This document shows, piece by piece, positions 1 to 5,706 of a stretch of DNA of 7,423 nt; within the stretch, counting starts at the first letter, position 1; each line of letters opens with the position of its first letter. Both the position numbers and the translations under genes were made by a program. The DNA comes from an uncultured Streptococcus sp. (GTDB lineage: Bacteria > Bacillota > Bacilli > Lactobacillales > Streptococcaceae), in contig CABREZ010000073.1 of the NCBI GenBank assembly GCA_902470035.1, positions 1-7,423 of the forward strand. Direction: 5' to 3'. The notes below the pieces were generated by a model, which did no database searches, was not told the origin of the DNA, and worked only from the letters and a program-made list of their open reading frames with translations.

Positions 1-52
1 TAAATCGTTAGGTCGGGTAACTGGCGCGGGGGTTCGAATCCCCCATTCTCCG
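1..52 (+). tRNA. tRNA-Ser(GCU), 3' part only (5' end outside window)
   Basis: The T arm is clear: GGGGG (28-32), loop TTCGAAT (33-39), CCCCC (40-44). It is followed by the 3' acceptor strand ATTCTCC (45-51) and discriminator G (52). A long variable arm forms a 5-bp stem (12-16 with 21-25, two G-U pairs) with loop GTAA, which restricts the type to Ser, Leu or Tyr. Bases 4-8 (ATCGT) fit the 3' side of the anticodon stem, so base 1 (T) would be the third anticodon base. With a discriminator G and an acceptor implying a GGAGAAT start, serine GCU is the best match and I recall the same gene in other streptococci. CCA is not encoded (TAG follows). The anticodon itself is mostly outside the window, so its identity is inferred. 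Confidence 0.85.
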
Positions 53-61
53 TAGAGAATC

Positions 62-88
62 AAGTTAGCTTTCTAGCTAACTTTTTTT
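62..88 (+). terminator. intrinsic terminator after the tRNA
   Basis: A perfect 9-bp stem pairs AAGTTAGCT (62-70) with AGCTAACTT (75-83) around a TTCT loop, and the T-run covers 82-88. It lies 9 bases after the tRNA end and probably ends the tRNA transcript before pcsB. Confidence 0.9.
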
Positions 89-118
89 GTTACTTTGATA
101 CATCAATAGAAATAAAAA

Positions 119-135
119 TGTAACAAAGGCGTAAC
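119..135 (+). promoter_or_regulatory. WalR/VicR-type response regulator box upstream of pcsB
   Basis: TGTAAC (119-124), five bases, then CGTAAC (130-135) is a direct hexamer repeat. It fits the known WalR/VicR pattern TGTWAH-N5-TGTWAH with one mismatch, in the first base of the second half. pcsB is an established target of this essential two-component system in streptococci. The box is centred about 40 bases before the predicted start of transcription, overlapping where a -35 element would be, which suits an activator. No good -35 hexamer is present. Binding itself is inferred. Confidence 0.72.
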
Positions 136-153
136 ATAAAATCTTTTATTTTC

Positions 154-162
154 TGTTATACT
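154..162 (+). promoter_or_regulatory. extended -10 promoter of pcsB
   Basis: TGT followed by TATACT (157-162) makes an extended -10 element (TGN plus five of six consensus bases). The -35 position, 17 bp upstream, is poor, as expected for a promoter helped by the WalR-like box just upstream. Transcription would start near 168-170, giving a leader of about 28 bases that contains AAGGAG (180-185), 11 bases before the ATG. Confidence 0.75.
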
Positions 163-196
163 AGTTAGTGTCTTATACGAAGGAGTCTTTTATTTT

Positions 197-1444
197 ATGA
201 AGAAAAAATTATTAACGACTATTTTACTTAGTACAGTTGCTTTATCACAAGTAGGTACAGTTATTTCTGTAGGAGCTGATTCTACTGATGATAAGATTGC
301 TGCACACGATAGTAAGATTGCTGATTTGAGTTCGAAAGAACAAAGTGCACAAGCAGAAGTTGATCAAATTCAATCTCAAGTTTCTGAAATCAAAAAACAA
401 CAAGAAACTCTTAAAGCTGAAAATGATCGTTTGAATGAAGAGTCTGCTCGCCTCTCTGCTGAGATTGAAGAGCTGTCTAAGAACATTGTTGCTCGTCAAG
501 AATCATTGGCAAACCAAGCACGTAGTGCTCAAACAACAGGAACTGCTACAAGTTACATTAACGCTATTGTAAGTTCTGGTTCATTGACTGAAGCTATTTC
601 TCGTGTTTCTGCAATGAATGAAATTGCTAGCGCCAACAACAAAATGCTTGAAGAGCAAAAACGCGATAAAGAAGCAATTGATGCTAAGCAAAAAGAAAAC
701 AATGAAGCAATCAACACTGTTATTGCCAACCAACAAAAATTAGATGATGATGCGCAAGCGTTGACAACTAAAGAAGCTGAGTTGAAAGTTGCACAATTGA
801 ATTTGGCAGCTGAAAAATCAACTGCAGAAAATGAAAAGAATGCATTGCTTGCTGAGAAAGCGGCAGCTGAGAAAGCGGCAGCTGAAGCAGCAGCAGCTGA
901 AGCAGCTTATCGTGCACAACAAGAAGAGCAACGGAAGGCTGTAGAAGCATCTGCTAATACTAACTTGCAAGCACAAGTGCAAGCTGCAACCCAAACGCCA
1001 GCAGCTGAAGCAGCACAACCTCAAGCAACTGTTGCAACTCCTGCTGCAGCACCAGCAGTTCAAACTCAAACTGTTGCTGCACCTGCTGCAACTAGTCGTC
1101 CAACGTACAGCACATCTGCAAGTTCATACCCAGTAGGTGAATGTACTTGGGGTGTGAAAGTATTGGCACCTTGGGCTGGTGATTACTGGGGTAATGGAGC
1201 ACAGTGGGCTGCAAGTGCCGCAGCAGCTGGATTCCGTACTGGTAGCCAACCACAAGTTGGGGCTATTGCATGTTGGAATGACGGTGGATATGGACACGTG
1301 GCAGTGGTTACAGCTGTTCAATCTACTACAAGTATCCAAGTATCTGAATCTAACTACTTAGGTATTCGTAGCATTGGGAACTACCGTGGATGGTTTAACC
1401 CAGTGAATGCACAAGGATCAGTTACTTATATCTATCCAAACTAA
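197..1444 (+). CDS. pcsB: PcsB (GbpB), secreted CHAP-domain peptidoglycan hydrolase for cell separation
   Basis: The 415-residue protein has the full PcsB layout. A signal peptide comes first (KKK start, hydrophobic core, probable cleavage after VGA, about residue 27). Next is a long charged coiled coil (roughly 30-250), an Ala/Pro/Gln-rich linker (about 255-300), and a C-terminal CHAP amidase/endopeptidase domain (about 305-415). The likely catalytic residues are Cys316 in GECTWG and His367 in GYGHVAVV, with Glu384 or Asn386 in VSESNY as a third. In pneumococcus the coiled coil docks on the FtsEX divisome complex, which activates the enzyme to split septal wall; the S. mutans orthologue is called GbpB. 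The protein is somewhat longer than the pneumococcal one I recall (about 392), mainly in the linker. It has its own promoter with a WalR-like box and its own terminator. I recall mreCD lying upstream in several streptococci; here a tRNA does. Confidence 0.97.
   Translation: MKKKLLTTILLSTVALSQVGTVISVGADSTDDKIAAHDSKIADLSSKEQSAQAEVDQIQSQVSEIKKQQETLKAENDRLNEESARLSAEIEELSKNIVARQESLANQARSAQTTGTATSYINAIVSSGSLTEAISRVSAMNEIASANNKMLEEQKRDKEAIDAKQKENNEAINTVIANQQKLDDDAQALTTKEAELKVAQLNLAAEKSTAENEKNALLAEKAAAEKAAAEAAAAEAAYRAQQEEQRKAVEASANTNLQAQVQAATQTPAAEAAQPQATVATPAAAPAVQTQTVAAPAATSRPTYSTSASSYPVGECTWGVKVLAPWAGDYWGNGAQWAASAAAAGFRTGSQPQVGAIACWNDGGYGHVAVVTAVQSTTSIQVSESNYLGIRSIGNYRGWFNPVNAQGSVTYIYPN
851..910 (+). 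repeat. 15-bp tandem repeat in pcsB (Ala-rich segment)
   Basis: GCTGAGAAAGCGGCA occurs twice exactly (851-865 and 866-880), followed by two diverged copies starting GCTGAAGCAGC (881-895, 896-910). They encode AEKAA, AEKAA, AEAAA, AEAAY (residues 219-238), at the distal end of the coiled coil. Being in frame, gain or loss of units would change protein length without a frameshift. Confidence 0.85.
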
Positions 1445-1450
1445 GAATTC

Positions 1451-1479
1451 AAAACACCCACTTTTAGTGGGTGTTTTTT
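1451..1479 (+). terminator. intrinsic terminator of pcsB
   Basis: CACCCACT (1455-1462) pairs with AGTGGGTG (1466-1473) around a TTT loop. The stem can extend through AAAA (1451-1454) with TTTT, and the T-run is 1474-1479. It starts 6 bases after the pcsB stop, so pcsB is probably monocistronic. Confidence 0.95.
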
Positions 1480-1516
1480 ACTATAGTTACTATTTTATTT
1501 TTTGGTGGATTATGGA

Positions 1517-1545
1517 TTGAAAAATCATGTAAAAAGCGTTACAAT
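1517..1545 (+). promoter_or_regulatory. sigma-A promoter of prs
   Basis: TTGAAA (1517-1522) and TACAAT (1540-1545) are separated by exactly 17 bp. Each hexamer is close to consensus. Transcription would begin near 1552, giving a leader of about 53 bases before the prs ATG. The spacer and -10 hold an inverted repeat (1528-1543), described separately. Confidence 0.82.
1528..1543. promoter_or_regulatory. inverted repeat overlapping the prs -10 element
   Basis: TGTAA (1528-1532), six bases, TTACA (1539-1543). The right half overlaps the -10 hexamer, so a bound protein would block polymerase. It is a short repeat and could be chance; I cannot assign a regulator. It differs from a WalR site, whose halves are direct repeats. 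Confidence 0.35.
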
Positions 1546-1558
1546 GGGTAAAGGGAAG

Positions 1559-1576
1559 ATTTGTACAATTTGTACA
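1559..1576. repeat. perfect tandem 9-bp repeat in the prs leader
   Basis: ATTTGTACA occurs twice back to back (1559-1567, 1568-1576), followed by TTGT. Each unit contains the palindrome TGTACA. It lies just downstream of the predicted prs transcription start, where an operator or an RNA-level control element could sit. The function is unknown. Confidence 0.8.
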
Positions 1577-1594
1577 TTGTGGTTAAATTTATGT

Positions 1595-1599
1595 GGAGG
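1595..1599 (+). promoter_or_regulatory. ribosome binding site that fixes the prs start at ATG 1605
   Basis: GGAGG lies five bases before ATG 1605. An upstream in-frame GTG at 1593 would overlap this site and add only MEEI before the conserved MSFSDL start, so the ATG is preferred. Confidence 0.88.
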
Positions 1600-1604
1600 A
1601 AATC

Positions 1605-2579
1605 ATGTCGTTTTCGGATTTAATGCTGTTTGCTTTATCTTCTAACCAAGATTTGGCTGAACGTGTCTCTAAGGAGATGGGATTGCCACTTGGTAAGTCG
1701 ACCGTACGTCAATTTTCAGATGGGGAAATCCAGGTCAATATTGAGGAGTCTATTCGTGGTAAAGAGGTGTATATTCTTCAATCTACGAGCTCTCCTGTAA
1801 ATGATAATTTAATGGAAATTTTGATCATGGTAGATGCTTTAAAACGTGCCAGTGCTCAAACCATTAATGTAGTGATGCCTTATTATGGTTATGCTCGTCA
1901 AGATCGTAAAGCTCGAGCTCGTGAGCCAATTACATCCAAATTGGTTGCCAATATGTTAGAGATTGCTGGTGTGGATCGTCTCTTAACCATTGATTTGCAT
2001 GCAGCTCAGATTCAAGGGTTCTTTGATATTCCGGTGGATCATTTGATGGGGGCTCCATTGATTGCAGACTACTTTGAACGTCGTGGAATGGTTGGTTCTG
2101 ACTATGTGGTAGTCAGTCCGGACCACGGTGGTGTGACGCGTGCTCGTAAGCTAGCTGAATTTTTGAAAACACCGATTGCTATCATTGATAAACGGCGGAG
2201 TGTCGATAAAATGAACACTAGTGAAGTCATGAATATCATTGGGAACGTTGAAGGGAAAACTTGTATCCTGATCGATGATATGATCGATACCGCAGGAACA
2301 ATTTGCCACGCTGCAGATGCACTTGCTGAAGCAGGAGCTGTAGAAGTCTATGCAAGTTGTACGCACCCTGTATTGTCAGGTCCAGCTATGGACAATATTC
2401 AAAAATCAGCGATTAAGAAGTTGGTGGTGTTGGATACCATTTTCCTACCTGAAGACCGCTTAATCGATAAAATTGAACAAATCTCCATCGCAAAACTTTT
2501 GGCAGAAGCGATTATCCGCATCCATGAAAAACGTCCTTTGTCTCCCCTATTTGAAATTGGAAATGCGAAAAAATCTTAA
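1605..2579 (+). CDS. prs: ribose-phosphate pyrophosphokinase (PRPP synthetase, class I)
   Basis: This cytoplasmic enzyme makes PRPP from ribose 5-phosphate and ATP, supplying purine, pyrimidine, NAD, histidine and tryptophan synthesis. The 324-residue protein has normal length for the family and all main motifs. These are the ATP-side segment YYGYARQDRKAR (93-104), the PRPP synthetase signature DLHAAQIQGFFDIPVDHL (130-147), the flexible catalytic loop around DKRRSVDKMN (195-204), and the PRPP-binding loop DDMIDTAGT (224-232). The start is MSFSDL at ATG 1605, chosen by the GGAGG site and by my memory of the pneumococcal protein. It has its own promoter and terminator. Many streptococci carry a second, more divergent prs elsewhere; this copy looks like the fully catalytic type. 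The leader holds an unexplained 9-bp tandem repeat. Its product is a substrate of the pathway that includes purC at the right end. Confidence 0.97.
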   Translation: MSFSDLMLFALSSNQDLAERVSKEMGLPLGKSTVRQFSDGEIQVNIEESIRGKEVYILQSTSSPVNDNLMEILIMVDALKRASAQTINVVMPYYGYARQDRKARAREPITSKLVANMLEIAGVDRLLTIDLHAAQIQGFFDIPVDHLMGAPLIADYFERRGMVGSDYVVVSPDHGGVTRARKLAEFLKTPIAIIDKRRSVDKMNTSEVMNIIGNVEGKTCILIDDMIDTAGTICHAADALAEAGAVEVYASCTHPVLSGPAMDNIQKSAIKKLVVLDTIFLPEDRLIDKIEQISIAKLLAEAIIRIHEKRPLSPLFEIGNAKKS

Positions 2580-2586
2580 AAAGTAG

Positions 2587-2616
2587 GAGGTTGGGGAATC
2601 CAACCTCTTTTCTTTT
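2587..2616 (+). terminator. intrinsic terminator of prs
   Basis: GAGGTTGG (2587-2594) pairs perfectly with CCAACCTC (2600-2607) around a GGAAT loop, followed by TTTTCTTTT (2608-2616). It starts 7 bases after the prs stop and separates prs from the sortase gene. Confidence 0.93.
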
Positions 2617-2625
2617 GATAAAAAT

Positions 2626-2656
2626 TTGGATTGTTATGGGCAATACATGCTATCAT
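2626..2656 (+). promoter_or_regulatory. possible promoter of the sortase gene
   Basis: TGC plus TATCAT (2648-2656) is an extended -10 element. The best -35 candidate is TTGGAT (2626-2631), at a long 19-bp spacing. A second candidate pair, TTGAAG (2659-2664) and TAGAAA (2682-2687) with 17 bp between them, lies just downstream. Some promoter is needed here because a strong terminator closes prs, but which one works cannot be told from sequence. Confidence 0.5.
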
Positions 2657-2699
2657 TATTGAAGCGAATAGAGGTAGTTAGTAGAAAATAATGGTTTTA

Positions 2700-2711
2700 A
2701 ATTCTAGAATT
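2700..2711. repeat. 12-bp perfect palindrome before the sortase gene
   Basis: AATTCTAGAATT is fully self-complementary and ends 6 bases before the AAGGAGG ribosome site. It could be an operator or a chance A+T-rich palindrome; no regulator is assigned. Confidence 0.5.
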
Positions 2712-2734
2712 AGTTGTAAGGAGGGGGTGATGCC

Positions 2735-3598
2735 ATGAAGACGATAAAGAATGAATCCAGTTCACGATTAAAGGGATTATTTTTGTTTATTTTCTTGATG
2801 GTCGTTTTTGGATTGGCTGTTCTTTTTCTGATGCGGAATTCCTCTGAACGGAAGAACTCAAATCTTACTAGTTCAGCAAATAATCCGTCCGCAAGACAGG
2901 TCCAGTCAAAGCAAGAAACTCCATATGTTCCTAGTCAAGAAGAGAAAGATTACTTAAACAAGCGGTTTACGTCATTATTGAAGGTGAATCCAGAAACTGT
3001 AGCCTATATCTATGCTCCAGGTACGGAATTGGATGAGCCTGTCGTTCAAACAAGGGATAACGCCACTTATTTGGATAAGACTTTTGAAGGAGGTTTTGAA
3101 CCTTTCTTAGGGACAGTCTTTATGGATATGGATAATCAGAAAGACTTCAGTGATCGGTTGACTTGGCTGTTTGGTCATGCTCGTGGTAGTTTACTTGGAG
3201 ATCATCGTATGTTTAATGATGTTAATTACTACGACCGGCAGGAATATTTTGATCAGCATCCTTATGTGGTCATCGAAACTCCTCAACGAAAGTATGTCTA
3301 CCAAGCTTTTTGTCTTGTCATTGTTCCTGAAGAAACTCCTTTTTATCGCATCCATTTTAAAGATGATCGAGACTTCACTGATCAACTGGATCAAGTGTAT
3401 CAGAATGCGAAAACAAAAAATCCAACAATGAAAGCGAAAGCTTCGGACCGCTATTTGGTCTTATCTACTTGTCGGGAAGAAGATAATAGCATCCGATCCA
3501 ATCTCTATCTCCGTCAGATACCGGATTCAGAAATGACTGAGTTTTTAGCCAAACATGGAAATCAGTTGTCTTATGTTGCAACACAGGGACAAGAATAA
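2735..3598 (+). CDS. srtB: class B sortase, membrane-anchored transpeptidase
   Basis: The 287-residue protein has a short cytoplasmic start (KNESSSRLK), one membrane segment (about 15-33), a Ser/Asn-rich stalk, and an extracellular sortase barrel (about 65-270). The catalytic triad is visible: His148 in WLFGHARG, Cys246 in LVLSTC, and Arg254 eight residues later. Arg260 is also present but fits the family position less well. The helical insert around RMFNDVNYYDRQEYF (158-172) before the strand holding QAFC is typical of class B. Sortases cut a C-terminal sorting signal and join the protein to the wall or a pilin. No protein with an LPXTG or NPQTN-like signal is encoded nearby, so the substrate is unknown. 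I recall a sortase called SrtB at this locus in S. sanguinis; the symbol rests on that memory and on class, not on shared function with staphylococcal haem-uptake SrtB. AAGGAGG (2718-2724) lies 10 bases before the ATG. The gene is flanked by terminators. Confidence 0.9.
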   Translation: MKTIKNESSSRLKGLFLFIFLMVVFGLAVLFLMRNSSERKNSNLTSSANNPSARQVQSKQETPYVPSQEEKDYLNKRFTSLLKVNPETVAYIYAPGTELDEPVVQTRDNATYLDKTFEGGFEPFLGTVFMDMDNQKDFSDRLTWLFGHARGSLLGDHRMFNDVNYYDRQEYFDQHPYVVIETPQRKYVYQAFCLVIVPEETPFYRIHFKDDRDFTDQLDQVYQNAKTKNPTMKAKASDRYLVLSTCREEDNSIRSNLYLRQIPDSEMTEFLAKHGNQLSYVATQGQE

Positions 3599-3628
3599 AA
3601 AGGATTTTGTAAACATGATTCAATGAGA

Positions 3629-3656
3629 GGATTTAGCATTTGCTAAGTCCTTTTTT
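3629..3656 (+). terminator. intrinsic terminator of the sortase gene
   Basis: GGATTTAGC (3629-3637) pairs with GCTAAGTCC (3642-3650), with one G-U pair, around an ATTT loop and followed by six T (3651-3656). It lies about 30 bases after the sortase stop. Confidence 0.92.
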
Positions 3657-3688
3657 GATGAGAAAGGTCATTATTGTATCATTTTAGT

Positions 3689-3707
3689 GGGGACTAGCCC
3701 CTTTTTT
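3689..3707 (+). terminator. short GC hairpin with T-run, possible second terminator
   Basis: GGGG (3689-3692) pairs with CCCC (3698-3701) around ACTAG, followed by six T (3702-3707). The stem is only four pairs, so it may be a weak backup terminator. Its T-run overlaps the -35 hexamer predicted for araT. Confidence 0.5.
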
Positions 3708-3734
3708 GCGATGGTTTTCTATTTATAGTATAAT
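3706..3734 (+). promoter_or_regulatory. sigma-A promoter of the araT-recO-plsX-acp cluster
   Basis: TATAAT (3729-3734) is a perfect -10, and TTGCGA (3706-3711) a four-of-six -35, with 17 bp between. Transcription would start near 3741, leaving a leader of about 21 bases that contains the ribosome site. No other promoter stands out before recO, plsX or acp, which overlap. Confidence 0.8.
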
Positions 3735-3751
3735 GGTGATAGAACTTTTTT

Positions 3752-3756
3752 GGAGG
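3752..3756 (+). promoter_or_regulatory. ribosome binding site that fixes the araT start at ATG 3762
   Basis: GGAGG lies five bases before ATG 3762. An in-frame TTG at 3750 would overlap the site and add only MEVA before the conserved MDLTKRFN start, so it is rejected. Confidence 0.88.
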
Positions 3757-3761
3757 TGGCT

Positions 3762-4943
3762 ATGGATTTAACAAAACGGTTTAATCAAAATTTGAATCGA
3801 ATCGAGATTTCTTTGATTCGTCAGTTTGACCAAGCCATTTCTTCTATTCCAGGTGTCTTACGCTTGACCTTGGGTGAGCCAGATTTTACGACACCGGATC
3901 ATGTAAAGGAAGCGGCAAAAGCAGCTATTGATGCCAACCAGAGTCATTATACGGGAATGAGTGGTTTGCTAGCTCTACGTGAAGCTGCTAGTCAGTTTGT
4001 CGCTGAAAAATATAACCTACAGTATCGACCAGATGATGAAATTTTAGTTACGATTGGGGCAACGGAGGCCCTTTCTGCAACCTTGACGGCTATATTGGAA
4101 CCGGGAGATGTGGTGCTCTTACCAGCACCTGCTTATCCTGGTTACGAACCTATTATTAAACTGATTGGGGCTAGTGTCGTCGAAATCGATACGACTGATA
4201 ATCGCTTTATCCTCAGCCCAGAGGTTTTAGAAAAGGCTTTAGAAGAGCAAGGGGATCGTGTCAAGGCGGTTATTCTCAACTACCCAGCTAATCCAACAGG
4301 TGTCACCTACTCTAAGGAGCAGATGAAGGATTTGGCTAGAGTCTTGAAGAAATATGAAGTTTTTGTCGTTTGTGATGAGGTCTATTCAGAATTAACCTAC
4401 ACAGGTCAGCCTCACGTTTCCTTGGGATCCTATCTACGGGACCAAGCCATTATTATCAATGGCTTATCTAAGTCTCATGCTATGACAGGCTGGAGACTCG
4501 GTTTTATCTTTGCGCCGGCTCCCTTGACAGCTCAATTAATCAAGAGTCATCAGTACTTGGTGACTGCAGCGGGAACCATGAACCAGTATGCAGCTATTGA
4601 AGCCTTAACGGTTGGTAAAGACGACGCAGAACCGATGAAACGGGAATACATAGAGCGTCGAGATTATATCATCAAAGAAATGTCTGCCATGGGCTTTGAT
4701 ATCATCCGTCCAGATGGGGCCTTCTATATCTTTGCTAAGATCCCACAAGGGTATACCCAAGACTCCTTCACTTTTTTGAAGCTTCTTGCCCAAGAAAAGG
4801 CTGTTGCCTTTATTCCAGGAATGGCTTTTGGTTCTTACGGAGAAGGCTATGTACGCTTGTCTTATGCAGCCAGTATGGAAGTGATCCAAGAAGCGATGAG
4901 TCGGTTGAAGGAGTTTATGAAAGAACATGCTGGAGAGCATTGA
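3762..4943 (+). CDS. araT: PLP-dependent aminotransferase, class I/II fold type I, probably aromatic (AraT-like)
   Basis: The 393-residue protein is a complete fold-type-I aminotransferase. The Schiff-base lysine is Lys237 in GLSKSHAMTGWRLG. Asn177 in NYPANPTG, Asp205 in VVCDEVY and Tyr208 contact the cofactor, and Arg365 in YVRLSYA binds the substrate carboxylate. The N-terminal LTLGEPDFTTPDHV segment is typical of the subfamily annotated AraT/PatA in lactic acid bacteria, where AraT moves amino groups between aromatic amino acids and 2-oxo acids such as 2-oxoglutarate. It is cytoplasmic. The exact substrate cannot be fixed from sequence: aspartate, methionine or branched-chain acceptors are possible within this subfamily. 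It is the first gene of a cluster with recO, plsX and acp, sharing a promoter at 3706-3734. Its last 17 bases overlap the start of recO in another frame. Confidence 0.9.
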   Translation: MDLTKRFNQNLNRIEISLIRQFDQAISSIPGVLRLTLGEPDFTTPDHVKEAAKAAIDANQSHYTGMSGLLALREAASQFVAEKYNLQYRPDDEILVTIGATEALSATLTAILEPGDVVLLPAPAYPGYEPIIKLIGASVVEIDTTDNRFILSPEVLEKALEEQGDRVKAVILNYPANPTGVTYSKEQMKDLARVLKKYEVFVVCDEVYSELTYTGQPHVSLGSYLRDQAIIINGLSKSHAMTGWRLGFIFAPAPLTAQLIKSHQYLVTAAGTMNQYAAIEALTVGKDDAEPMKREYIERRDYIIKEMSAMGFDIIRPDGAFYIFAKIPQGYTQDSFTFLKLLAQEKAVAFIPGMAFGSYGEGYVRLSYAASMEVIQEAMSRLKEFMKEHAGEH

Positions 4944-5706
4944 GAGTCGTGGCATCGTCCTCTACCATCGGGATTATCGAGAGGATGATAAGCTGGTTAA
5001 AATCTTTACAGAGCAAGCTGGCAAGCTCATGTTTTTCGTGAAACATGCCAATCGTTCTCGGTTGAATTCTATGATCCAACCGTTGACTTTAGCGGATATG
5101 TATCTGAAAATCAATGATGACGGACTCAGCTATATCGAAGATATTCATGAGGTTCAAAGTTTCCAAGGGATTAATCAAGATCTTTTTCGTCTTTCCTACG
5201 CAACCTATATACTAGCCTTGGCAGATGCTAGTATACAGGATCGTCAACCTGATCCAGCTTTATTTGCTTTTTTAGAGCAGACATTGCAATTGATGAATCG
5301 GGGCTTGGATTATGAAATCTTGACCAATATTTTTGAAATGCAGATTTTATCCCGATTTGGTGTCGCCTTAAACGTTCATGAGTGTTGTGTCTGTCATCGA
5401 GTGGGCCTGCCTTTTGATTTTTCATTCCGATTGGGTGGTGTCCTATGCCCAGATCATTATGATCGTGATGAAAGACGAGCCCACTGGGATCCAAATGCCC
5501 TCTATTTGTTGGATCGTTTTCAAGCTGTGAAATTTAGTGAGTTAGAGACGATTTCCATCCATGATGAGATGAAGAAAGAGTTGAGAAAGTGTCTAGACCA
5601 ACTCTATGATGAATATGTCGGCATTCATCTCAAAGCTAAGAAATTTATTGATTCCCTGGGAAGCTGGGGAGAGATCTTAAAAGATCAGTCTGGAGGTAAG
5701 AAATGA
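4927..5706 (+). CDS. recO: DNA repair protein RecO
   Basis: RecO acts with RecR and RecF to load RecA on single-stranded DNA covered by SSB, and anneals complementary strands. The 259-residue protein has an N-terminal OB fold (about 1-80, beginning with the GIVLYHRDYREDDKL block), a helical middle, and a C-terminal region with a probable zinc site. That site is Cys153 and Cys156 in ECCVCHRVG plus Cys174 and His177 in CPDH, a C-x2-C/C-x2-H form where some homologues have four cysteines. The VGIHLKAKKFIDSL end matches the pneumococcal protein I recall. The ATG at 4927 gives the conserved N-terminus. It lies inside the end of araT (17-base overlap), with AAGGAG at 4908-4913 in araT, 13 bases upstream, a long spacing that suggests translational coupling. 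The stop overlaps the plsX start as ATGA. Confidence 0.95.
   Translation: MLESIESRGIVLYHRDYREDDKLVKIFTEQAGKLMFFVKHANRSRLNSMIQPLTLADMYLKINDDGLSYIEDIHEVQSFQGINQDLFRLSYATYILALADASIQDRQPDPALFAFLEQTLQLMNRGLDYEILTNIFEMQILSRFGVALNVHECCVCHRVGLPFDFSFRLGGVLCPDHYDRDERRAHWDPNALYLLDRFQAVKFSELETISIHDEMKKELRKCLDQLYDEYVGIHLKAKKFIDSLGSWGEILKDQSGGKK

Noticed and set aside
818..1069. Open frames on the minus strand opposite the pcsB repeat and linker
   Set aside because: Cys/Leu/Ser-rich low-complexity translation produced by reading Ala codons (GCA, GCT) backwards; no ribosome site or family match.
1564..1574. CopY-like box in the prs leader (TACA...TGTA)
   Set aside because: The known copper operator is TACANNTGTA with two bases between halves; here there are three, and no copper gene is nearby.
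1593..1604. GTG 1593 as the start of prs
   Set aside because: It overlaps the GGAGG ribosome site and adds residues not found in the conserved MSFSDL start.
4605..4955. 116-codon open frame on the minus strand opposite the end of araT
   Set aside because: It lies opposite well-conserved AraT and RecO coding sequence, has no recognisable product, and its translation is rich in His, Phe and Ser as expected for an antisense shadow.
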